Source: CAZKRU01 sp964555235 | GTDB taxonomy: Bacteria > Verrucomicrobiota > Verrucomicrobiia > Methylacidiphilales > CAMAQI01 | Assembly: GCA_964555235.1 (NCBI GenBank) | Contig: CAZKRU010000005.1 | Coordinates: 1 to 64,000, forward strand | DNA length: 64,000 nt | Direction of reading: 5' to 3' | In this document: piece after piece, positions 49,500 to 59,600 of the stretch | How the letters are laid out: every line of letters starts with the position of its first letter | Numbering within the stretch: the stretch's first letter is position 1 | Made by a program: the position numbers and the translations under genes | The notes under the pieces: generated by a model | Database searches by the model: none | Seen by the model: only the letters and a program-made list of their open reading frames with translations | Told to the model about the DNA's origin: nothing

Positions 49500-52400
49500 A
49501 TGAGAAATCCAAACAATCGAGTGGCACTGCAGGCATTTGCCCGGATTGGGTGGATGGTATTGCTTGGGTTATTCATGGGGATTTCGTTTGTCATGGCTGC
49601 TCCGCCTTCGTGGTGGGCAGATCGTGGGGTTTTGGACGTCAACAAAACGGCTGACGACTTTGCCGCTGTTAACCAGGGGCAGCTCAAGTATGTTGCAAAA
49701 CAAGCAGCACTCGAAATGGATGCCAAGCTTCCGGGGGGTGCCGGCCAACCGATTCATGATCTGATCGCCAGTTGGAATGCACCTAATTCCCAACGAGATG
49801 ACTACATTGTTGTAAATTTAGGACAGATCAAAGCAGTCGCCAAACTTTTCTACGATCGCCTTATTCAAGTCGGAGCTGTCACGGCATATCCTTGGGCCAA
49901 TGCCACCACTCCTGCGAACGACTATGCCATCGCCAACATCGGTCAGGTCAAAGTCTTATTTGCGTTTACGATTGCTGCACCTGACACTGATGCTGATGGG
50001 CTTCCTGATGCTTGGGAAAGTGATAATTTTGGAGATTTGAGTCAAGGTCCCAATGACGACTTTGATGGGGATGGACTCACTAATGCACAGGAATATGCCA
50101 GTAATAGCAATCCGACCGACTACTACAACGGACTGACTCCGACGGTGATTATCACCGGGGGGAATAATCAAACGTCACAGATTGGAACTTTTGTTTCAAG
50201 TCCCCTTCAAGTTTTGGTTCAGGTGGGGGGAATTGCGAAAGTCAATGCTCCGGTAACATTTAACGTGGTTTCAGGTGGGGGAGTGGTTGCTCCGAATACG
50301 CTTGGGTTTGAAACCTACACACAGATGACCGTTCGAACGAATGCGTCCGGATTGGCGCAAGTGGAATTTCGTCAACCAGGAGTGGCGGGAACGAGTCAAG
50401 TGCATGTATCAACGGGTGGAGTGAGTACGGATTTGAGTGAGGTTGCGGTGGCAACGGTAGCTGATCCGACGCTTTCGATTGCGGGGGGAGCCTACACGAC
50501 GCAAAGGAGTGTGACAGTCAGTTCGAGCACGGCTGGATCGACGATCTACTACACGACAGATGGAACCAATCCGACGACTGGGAGCGCAAGCGTTGCGACG
50601 GGTGGAACGATTCTAGTGGATCGCACGATAACGCTCAAAGTGATGGCCGGAAAATCGGGATTGAATTCGAGTAATATCGTCAGTGTGAATTATAAGATTT
50701 CCGGGATGGTGAGTGCAGGGACTTATCATTCGATATCTCTTAAAAGTGATGGAACCGTTTGGAGTTGGGGATCGAATGGGTATGGTCAGTTGGGGGATGG
50801 GTCAACAACGGATAGAATGGCTCCGGTTCAAGTTCTTGGAATGAATGGAGTTGTTTCGGTTGTTGCAGGAGGTTCTCATACGGTAGCCTTAAAGGGTGAT
50901 GGAACCGTTTGGGCTTGGGGGAAGAACGCTCATGGAGAACTAGGTCATGGAGCGTTGTTGCCAAGCGTGACGCCTATTCAAGTAACAGGATTAACAGATA
51001 TTGTAGCTGTGGCATCGAAGGGTTCTTTTTCTGTTGCACTCAAAAGAGATGGAACGGTCTGGGCATGGGGAGAAAATAATTTTGGACAAATAGGAGATGG
51101 CACAACAACTCAACGCAATATTCCGGTTCAGGTATCAGGTTTGAGCAATATAATTTCACTAGATGCAGGACCTGGCCACACTGTAGCGTTAAGAAATGAT
51201 GGATCTGTTTGGGTATGGGGTGCAAATCAATTTGGACAGCTGGGAGTTGGAACAACACAAACACAGTTGATACCAGTTCAAGTTACTGCATTAAGTAATG
51301 TGTTTTCTGTTGCAGCAGGATCTCAGCACTCCGTTGTTATAAAGCAGGATGGAACTGTATGGGCATGGGGATATAATTTGGATGGTGAATTGGGTGATGG
51401 TACGAAAATCCACCGAAATCTTCCTGTTCAAGTATTGGGTTTCAGTTCGGCGGTTTCAGTAAGTGCTGGAGGTTATTTTACGCTCGGGATTAAAAGCGAC
51501 GGGTCTGTTTGGGGATGGGGGCGTACTGAGGAAGGAGAAATGATTGATCCCCTGACTGCACCTCAATTAATTCCACTTCAAATACCTTCTTTGAGTGGCG
51601 TTGCCATGGTTAATGCGGGTACCTTCCATGCTCTGGCAGTTACAACTGATGGTAACGTTTTGGGATGGGGAGCGAATCAGAATTTTCAGCGAGGAAATGG
51701 AACTCAAACGCTTTGGAAAAAACCAGTTCAAGTATCAAATATGAGTGATGTGAATGGAGCTTCCGTTGGATGGTATCACGTGAGTCTTATCAAAAATGAC
51801 AAATCACTTTTTTCGTGGGGAAATAATTCAGTTGGCCAGTTGGGTGATGGAACAACCACGTCTCGAAAAATGCCGATTCAACTTTCGAATGTGAGTGGGG
51901 CAACTTTGGTGGAAGATGGGTCGTTGCATTCAATGGTATTGAAAAGCGATGGGACAGTCTGGGCATGGGGCCATAACGAATATGGTCAATTGGGGGATGG
52001 AACGATGCTCAATAAAATCACTCCCGTTGCAGTGCTTAATCTCAGTAATATTATTGCGATTTCAACAAAAGAATACAAGACGATGGCTTTGAAGAGTGAT
52101 GGAACGGTTTGGGCATGGGGATATAGCCAAGAAGAGTTAGATAATGGAACAGCAACGGATCAAAGTGTGCCAGGCGAAGTTGGGGGTTTAAGTGATGTTA
52201 GCTCAATTGCAGCTGGTCACAATCATAGCATGGTACTCAAAAAAAATGGAACTGTGTGGACTTGGGGAAATAACGCGTTTGGGAAATTAGGTAATGGAAC
52301 AAATATTGATCAAACAGACCCAGTGCAAGTGACTGGATTAAGTAATGTGGTTGCCATTGCAGCAGGTCAAAACCATAGCCTGGCACTCAAGAGTGATGGA

Positions 52401-53600
52401 ACGGTTTGGGCTTGGGGTTATAATCATAAGGGACAATTAGGAGATGGAACGTTGGGAAATCGCATGATACCCACGCAAGTCGTAGGATTGAGTAATGTGG
52501 TTTCGATTGTCGCGGGACTTTCTAATTCTTTTGCCATTAAGAGCGATGGAACGCTTTGGTCATGGGGAGAAAATGAAGTAGGGTTACTGGGAGATGGAAC
52601 AAGTACGAACCGACTAACTCCGGTGCAAGTATTGGGGCTGAGTGACGTGATGTCGTTGGCTGTAAGTCAATATGTGGCAATTGCGGTTAAGCGAAACGGA
52701 ACAGCTTTTTCTTGGGGAGACAACAGCTATAGTCAACTAGGGGTAAAAATAATTTCCCCATCTCGATGTGCTATTAGGCTTGTGCCTGAGTCAACCGATA
52801 CCAATCAAAACGGCATTGCAGATTCATGGGAGAATCAAAATTTCAATAATTTGACAACTTCCGCAGCGGCTGATGCCGATGGCGATGGATTAACGAATAT
52901 TCAGGAGTATGAACTCGGAACCGACCCGCTTGTTGCCAACACCGATGGGGATTTATTTAATGACATCGCCGATGTGAATCCCTTAGTAGCGGATCCTTAC
53001 ACGTTACCAACAGCAACAATCACCGGAGGTAACAATCAAACCGGAGCTGTTGGATCCTTCCTTGCACAACCACTCGAGGTGACCGTGACTCAGAGCGGCC
53101 AGCCGGTCTCGAATATGCCGGTGATTGTTAAACTGGATTCCGGTGGGGGAATGCTTGCGAAATCTCCAACGGATCTTGTTCTAGTCACCCCCGCGCTTCT
53201 AGTTCGCACCGATGCCCAAGGAAAGGCTAAAGTTAATTATCAGCAGGGGGCCGTAGCAAACGTCACAAGCGCGATCTCTTTTCGGGTGGGGACTCAGACG
53301 TTGGATTTTACCTGTCAAACGACGAATCTTGATACCGACAGTGATGGTCTCCCTGACGATTGGGAAATGACTCAGTTTGGAAACTTAAATCAAACCGCTT
53401 CTGGCGACTTTGATGGGGATGGATTGTCGAATTTGCAGGAGTACCAAGGGGGAACAAACCCGCAAAATTTTGATAATCCCAATGGGGACCTTGATGGGGA
53501 TGGAGTCATCAATGCCGAAGATTCACGTCCGAACGACCCAACCAAAGGTCGGATGGGAATTACCATTCTAAGCCCTGCTAACGGATCAACGGTGCAATAA
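49500..53600 (+). CDS. Secreted 'NxGQ(L/I/V)K' + RCC1-repeat protein with 14 repeats
   Basis: A 1366-residue exported protein. After the signal peptide (IGWMVLLGLFMGISFVMAA) comes a Verrucomicrobiota-type N-terminal domain with three copies of NxGQ(L/I/V)K (NQGQLKYVAKQA, NLGQIKAVAKLF, NIGQVKVLFA). Then an Asp-rich calcium motif, an Ig-like domain, a chitobiase-C-like module (STAGSTIYYTTDGTNPTTG), 14 RCC1-type repeats, more Asp-rich motifs and a second Ig-like domain. The protein ends abruptly in GITILSPANGSTVQ, a phrase that usually introduces another Ig-like domain. An in-frame TTG at 49488 could also start it. The RHS gene begins one base after its stop. Confidence 0.85.
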   Translation: MRNPNNRVALQAFARIGWMVLLGLFMGISFVMAAPPSWWADRGVLDVNKTADDFAAVNQGQLKYVAKQAALEMDAKLPGGAGQPIHDLIASWNAPNSQRDDYIVVNLGQIKAVAKLFYDRLIQVGAVTAYPWANATTPANDYAIANIGQVKVLFAFTIAAPDTDADGLPDAWESDNFGDLSQGPNDDFDGDGLTNAQEYASNSNPTDYYNGLTPTVIITGGNNQTSQIGTFVSSPLQVLVQVGGIAKVNAPVTFNVVSGGGVVAPNTLGFETYTQMTVRTNASGLAQVEFRQPGVAGTSQVHVSTGGVSTDLSEVAVATVADPTLSIAGGAYTTQRSVTVSSSTAGSTIYYTTDGTNPTTGSASVATGGTILVDRTITLKVMAGKSGLNSSNIVSVNYKISGMVSAGTYHSISLKSDGTVWSWGSNGYGQLGDGSTTDRMAPVQVLGMNGVVSVVAGGSHTVALKGDGTVWAWGKNAHGELGHGALLPSVTPIQVTGLTDIVAVASKGSFSVALKRDGTVWAWGENNFGQIGDGTTTQRNIPVQVSGLSNIISLDAGPGHTVALRNDGSVWVWGANQFGQLGVGTTQTQLIPVQVTALSNVFSVAAGSQHSVVIKQDGTVWAWGYNLDGELGDGTKIHRNLPVQVLGFSSAVSVSAGGYFTLGIKSDGSVWGWGRTEEGEMIDPLTAPQLIPLQIPSLSGVAMVNAGTFHALAVTTDGNVLGWGANQNFQRGNGTQTLWKKPVQVSNMSDVNGASVGWYHVSLIKNDKSLFSWGNNSVGQLGDGTTTSRKMPIQLSNVSGATLVEDGSLHSMVLKSDGTVWAWGHNEYGQLGDGTMLNKITPVAVLNLSNIIAISTKEYKTMALKSDGTVWAWGYSQEELDNGTATDQSVPGEVGGLSDVSSIAAGHNHSMVLKKNGTVWTWGNNAFGKLGNGTNIDQTDPVQVTGLSNVVAIAAGQNHSLALKSDGTVWAWGYNHKGQLGDGTLGNRMIPTQVVGLSNVVSIVAGLSNSFAIKSDGTLWSWGENEVGLLGDGTSTNRLTPVQVLGLSDVMSLAVSQYVAIAVKRNGTAFSWGDNSYSQLGVKIISPSRCAIRLVPESTDTNQNGIADSWENQNFNNLTTSAAADADGDGLTNIQEYELGTDPLVANTDGDLFNDIADVNPLVADPYTLPTATITGGNNQTGAVGSFLAQPLEVTVTQSGQPVSNMPVIVKLDSGGGMLAKSPTDLVLVTPALLVRTDAQGKAKVNYQQGAVANVTSAISFRVGTQTLDFTCQTTNLDTDSDGLPDDWEMTQFGNLNQTASGDFDGDGLSNLQEYQGGTNPQNFDNPNGDLDGDGVINAEDSRPNDPTKGRMGITILSPANGSTVQ

Positions 53601-53601
53601 G

Positions 53602-56600
53602 ATGAAAGTATTTTCTAATATGATGAGGGTTGTTGTTGGGGTAATGGCCGGGATCCTTTTTGTCAGTACTGGAGGAGCTCAGACAAACCCCCTTGCGGAA
53701 AGTAAGCGATTTGTTCGTGGAACGGGAACGAATCCTTCCTACCAATCTTTTATTATTCCATTAAATTTTGAAAAGGGGATTCAATTGGATCCGATGGGAA
53801 ATAACGCGGCAAAGTTTGGAAATAAACCAGCGAATCAATTGCCTTGGTTTACACGGATCGGAAAGGATACAAACCCCGATCCCAATGTGAATCCATTACG
53901 TACGACGTATCATATATCAGTGAACAATGGGGTTGCAACCTATCCGCTTCAATGTGAGAACCCACTGGTGGCTTTTGGCAGCCAAGGAGGAGGAACTCCG
54001 CTGCATGTGGGACAAACCTATAAATTTGGAAGTTATTTTGGAGGACAGGTCCTTAATATTAACGACTTCGTGATTTTGGGATACAAGAAGGATCGCTTTG
54101 ATGGAGGTTCAATGAATATAGAGCCTGATTTTGTTGCTTCGATAATGGTTCCAAGAAAAGGAACTCCACTATGGGATGCATTTTCGGCGAATGGGTATAA
54201 GTTGGAGCGTGGCATAAGTATTTCTTATGAGGAAGGTGGCACGACCTATATTACTAACGTATTGGATACGACGATCGAATTGATACCGGCAGTAAGTTCG
54301 AACGATCAATGGGGAGTAAGGCCAGAATCACCACTCGTGATTACACACAAAGCGAATTCAGATAAATACGTTTACGTGATTCTGTATGCAGGGGCGACTG
54401 CTGTAGGGAATAACCTGGATAGTTGGATGGCAATTTCGAATCCGAACGATAGTTCGGCGGGTTGGTATTCAATGGGTTATACCTTGGATTTTGAGACTCA
54501 ACCGGCTTGGCGTTCCACCATGATTCATTCTCCGCAATTCAATGGAGAACCGATGCCGCCTCTCTATGATGGGAAATCAATTGAAGAATTGCTTCAGGTG
54601 AAAACTCCAGTGAGTTTTACCCCCTCTTTATCGCCGTCAGCGGCTCAAACTTTGGATCAGAGCCCGGAGTTGCGACGTCACCCGATTTTGGATCGGTTTG
54701 TGGCAGATATGGGGAACGATCCGATCGCTTTGGCGAACTATGTGCACAACGAAATCTCAGTGACGGATCCGATCAGCTACAATGAACATGGAGATGTCAG
54801 CGATAAATCGATCAATCTGGGTGGCGTGAGTCGAAGTGCTTTGGCAACCCTTCAAGAGGGGCAGGGATCTCCGATGGAACAGTGTGCCCTTCTCGTTTAT
54901 CTGTTGCGTCAGGCGGGCTATGCGGCGGTCTACATGGAGCCGGAGACCAACAAGCTTCAGATGTTGGATCAGGCGATGAGTCGAATTTTAAGAATGCAGG
55001 TTCGAGGCGCAGTAAATCCATTGGGCCAAACTTACGCTCCGACAGATCCGAATCTGCCACACTTGATTCCGGTGAACTATCCTTGGGTAGCCTTCTACCT
55101 TCCGACTGAAAGTCGATGGGTGCACCTTTTTCCTTGGATTAAGGATACGGAAATTATTGAAGGTAAAAATCTCTATGACTATTTCCCCGCAGCTTACAAT
55201 TCGGGATTAAAGTGGACCAAACAGTACCTCTATGGTGATACGGCGTTGATTCCAGCAGGAACCACGGATAACACCCTCACGAATCTCTTTCCGAAGTTTA
55301 TTGAGAAGACCCTGAAGGATAATTTCCCGACTCTTTCCATTGACGATTTAGGAGTAAAAGTTCGAGATCGCCGTCACTACCGACTGACGTGGGGAGATTT
55401 TCCAACGCCGTTCAAACTAGAGGGAACTCCAACAACGTTGGAGAGTCTGAGTGTCAGGCCTAACATTTTTGATACCGTAAACATTGAGATTTTCAGTGAT
55501 GCCAATCCGTCGAAAAAAGTGACGACCGGCGACTTGCGGATGGTCGACTTGCATAATCGAAAGCTTTTGGTTCGTCATGAAAAAACAGGATCAAATCTAC
55601 ATAACCTGATTTTATCGTTGGCCGCATATCGTTCGGACGCTTCAGGGCAGGGGAGTTTTAACGGAAGTGACCCTAATTTGCTTAAAAAACAAGTGGCTAC
55701 GGTGGGATTTGACTCGAGTGATGATTCCCTCACCGTGCGCTTTAAGCAGAAACGTCATCTAACCCTTCCGAGTAATTTCACCCAGCCAGATTATTGGACT
55801 CCTTATTTGGGCGTGAGCTCATTGTTGGAATTTTCAACCGACCGACCGCTTCGCAAAGGAGACTTGGCAGCGCTCTGTATCGACTACGGCAGAGTCACAT
55901 CGAAGATGCTTGCGGTTCATGCAGAAGAATTCTGGCAAATGGAACGGACGCTGAATGATAATCCGACTGCAACGATTGATCCTGATATTTCCCAGGGAAC
56001 TTCGGCCTACTTGATGGGAATGAGTTATTACGAAAAGGTCACGCGGTTTACGGAGCTGGCTCAAAATCTACACAAAACACGAATTCTTTCGTACAGTGCT
56101 TTCGGACTCTCTAAAATCGCTCCAAGACGCGTCAGTGGTCTTTTGCCGAACAACGGGGATATAGAATTGAGTCAGGCGAATGTTGATATGTTTTTTAACG
56201 CGGCGGCCTTTGCTTCGAATGCGACGCTTCATCCGGATTCTGGAGAGGCGCTTTACCTCGGGATTGGAGACTTTTTGCCGGTAGTAATTACAGAAACCTC
56301 CGCGCAAGAGCATCAAATCATCAATACGTATTATAAAGAGTCGGCAGCGATTTCAACGGTGAAGCTTTTACAGATAGCGAAGCAGGCAGGAACTCCGGGA
56401 ATTATTGCTCTCAACAAGTCTAATTATGTAACTGAAGGGAATAAGACTTATACGGTTGATGGCCAAACGAAGGCGTTGAAAGATTGGGATCCTGGAATGT
56501 GGACATCGGTTGAAGGGGCTTTTACTCAACCTATGGGAGACTACAATCTTGTCTATATGACGCCAGGTCCTGTTTCAAGTGAGACGGGTTCCTATAAGGG

Positions 56601-59600
56601 AATGGGCGCCATGGTTTATGGACGAAATCAATTGTCAGCATTGATTGGGGGAAATTCAAGTCCTCTAAACGGTGGGTATGGAAGCTCCTTTAGTAACTTG
56701 TATTATTCTCCACCGGTACTGCCTTACACGAGTTTGGATTATAATCCGTTTGGCGGCTATTCGGTAAGCTATTCGAATCCAACTCCGGCGGCTCCAATTT
56801 TAGCCCCGTTTTCGCTCTCTTCGACGAGCTGGGATTCAGTGATCAATACGGCTTCGAGCAATTCTTATGCTTATACGTCTACCCAAAATTCATGGAGTAA
56901 CTCAGCCAGTGCGGTTTTTAATCCCACGCCGCCTCCCACCCCGAGCTTTAGCAGTTTACTGACATCAGTTATTAATTCTGGATCTCATTATTTTGGGGTC
57001 GCACTCGATAATGCTCAGATGGCTATCACTCAGGGAACCAGCTTTTTAAAATATACGGCAGAGGTGTTTGGAGATCCCGTCAACGTTCTCACGGGGGACT
57101 TTTATGTGGATCATGTGGATCTTAAGCTTACCGGACTGATGCCTCTGGAGATCAGGCGCAATTATACGAGTCGGAATTTGGCAGACAACGAATTTGGAAC
57201 GGGCTGGAAGATGAATTACGCATCGTTTCTTTCCTTTAACAGCGATGAATCCCTCATTTATGCAGCGGATCCTGAAGGATCGGTCATTGGATACCGTCGT
57301 CAGTCGGATCCCAATCTTTGGATTCCGACCATAGCGGATAATCCACGCTATACGAACTTAAATCATGAACGTGTCGCTGCCAATACCTTGAACGGAAAAA
57401 TCGTCAAATCGACCTCTGGTTCCGATACGCTTTATACCCTGACCTCTCCCGATGGAATGCAGCGCATTTTCAAGGTTCGTTCCTTTCCGATTAGCGGTCA
57501 AAATCGTTCACGTCCCTATTTGGACCAATGGCTGGATCCGCAGGGAAATTCCTATACGTTTACTTATGGGATTGATGTCGCTGCCACCGACTACGGCAAA
57601 GTCCGTCAGATTAAGTCTTCCAACGGCACTTTTGTCGGATTTTATTACGATACTTTTGGGCATATCACTGAGGCTTATACGAGTGATGGGAGGCGTCTTT
57701 ACTATCGCTACAATGCTTTTGGAGATCTGATTGAGGTGACATTTCCTGATGCCTCTAAAACTTCTTATGAGTACGCAACCGAGACGACGACGGTTAATGG
57801 AAAAACGGAAACGACTTCGAATCATCTACTCATTCGTGAGGTGAAACCGGATGGTCGCGTTTTGGAAAACACTTATGACTCGGATCGACGCGTGACGCAG
57901 CAAAAAGCGACCGTGGGCGAGAATAAAACGCTGGTGGTCAATGCGACCGTTGACTACAGCGTTCCTGGGAGGACGATTCTTAAGGATGCCTACAATCGGG
58001 AAACGGTTTATGAGTATTCAGACGGGTCCATCACCAAAGTGACGGATCCTCTCAACCAATCCATCATCTCGGAATGGTACACGGCTACCGACGTTGCTAC
58101 GGGTGCCTATGATCGATCGCTCAAGAAGCAGACCGATAAACGAGGATTGGTCACGGAATTCAAATACGATGCGCGCGGGAATTTGCTAGAACGTAAAATC
58201 ACCGGCGATGTTACGGGCGACGGCGTGTCGGAAACAGTTACCATTTCGACAGAATATAATTCGAAGGATTTACCTGATCTCGTCACGAAGCCTCTATTAA
58301 CCCAAACGAAATATTTCTACGACGATTCTCGCTATCCTTATCTGGTCACTGGAGTGGAAAACCGGATCAATGGGGTTGCGGTTTCTTCAGTTTCGAATGA
58401 ATACGTGGATGCCGGTTCAGGGGCAATCTTTGCCAAGGGACTTCTCTTCCGTCAGCGCAAAGGGATCGGGATGATGGGGCAATCGTCGACCGAGTGGACT
58501 TACAACGCCAATGGGTATCCAACGACACAAATCCGTTATACCGGCACTGGCGATCCGAATGTGGTGCTCAATTTCACTTATAACCTGCGCGGTGAACTCG
58601 TCGAGCAACGGGATTCTTCCGGGCGCAAAACCTGTTACGCTTATGATGCCATGGGGCGCAAGGTCTGGACGGAAGCGAAGGATGCCGCAGGGGTCTATGT
58701 CGGATGGCAATACGATTACTTTAACGGCAATGGTGAGGTCGAGTGGTCAGATGGATCCCGCTACAATCCGGAAGATTATGTCTGGAAAAAATATGACGGA
58801 GCAGGGCGTCCGTTGGAAGAAATTCGTTGGAGAAGTGTTGCTAAGGCCGATGGCACGGGAGTCGAAGCTCCCATGGGAGATGACCTCTATTCAACCACCT
58901 TCTACAAACATAACTTCTTCGGAGATTTGGTAGAGATCCGTGATGCGCGGCGCAATTCGACGGTGATGACCTACGATGGCATCGGGCAAATGCTCACGCG
59001 GCAGTCTTACGATGGTTACGCGAATGCCGGTGGCACTCTCAAGGCAACGGAATCCTTTACCTACGAGCCCGGTGGACAAATCGCCACGCAAACGAATCCC
59101 CTCAATGCAGTGACGCGCCGGTTTTATGCTGCGAACGGAAAACTCCGGCGTCAGGAAAATCCGGACGGAACGGTACTCGAGTGGCGTTACGATCTTTTGG
59201 GTCGAGTTCAAAAGGAGATTCTTTCCAATGGAACCTATTGGGAAACGACCTACAATGATGGTCAACGGACGGTCATTCGCTCTCTCAAGGATGCGGGGAA
59301 TGCGATCTTGGCGACAGAAACCTCGGTCTTTGACTCCCGAGGCAATCTGCTCACAAAGACGGATGTTGAGAATAATCTCTTTTCCAAAGCCTATGATGGT
59401 CTGGATCGAGTTCGTGTTGAAACCGGACCTGCCGCTTCAGGACAATCCGGACAGCAAACGGTAACTCATTCGTTCGATGGCATCGGTAGCGTCGTGACGA
59501 CGTCCAATTCGACAGGAGATCGCACGGTTACCACTTCCGACATGATCGGACGCCCTCTAAAATCTGAGATTTACAAACAAGTGAACACGCTCGTCACGCA

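Noticed and set aside
45600..52760. Tandem DNA repeats or CRISPR-like array
   Set aside because: The periodic similarity is the coding pattern of RCC1 repeats; units are about 150 bases, in frame, and diverged at synonymous sites. No spacer-repeat alternation exists.
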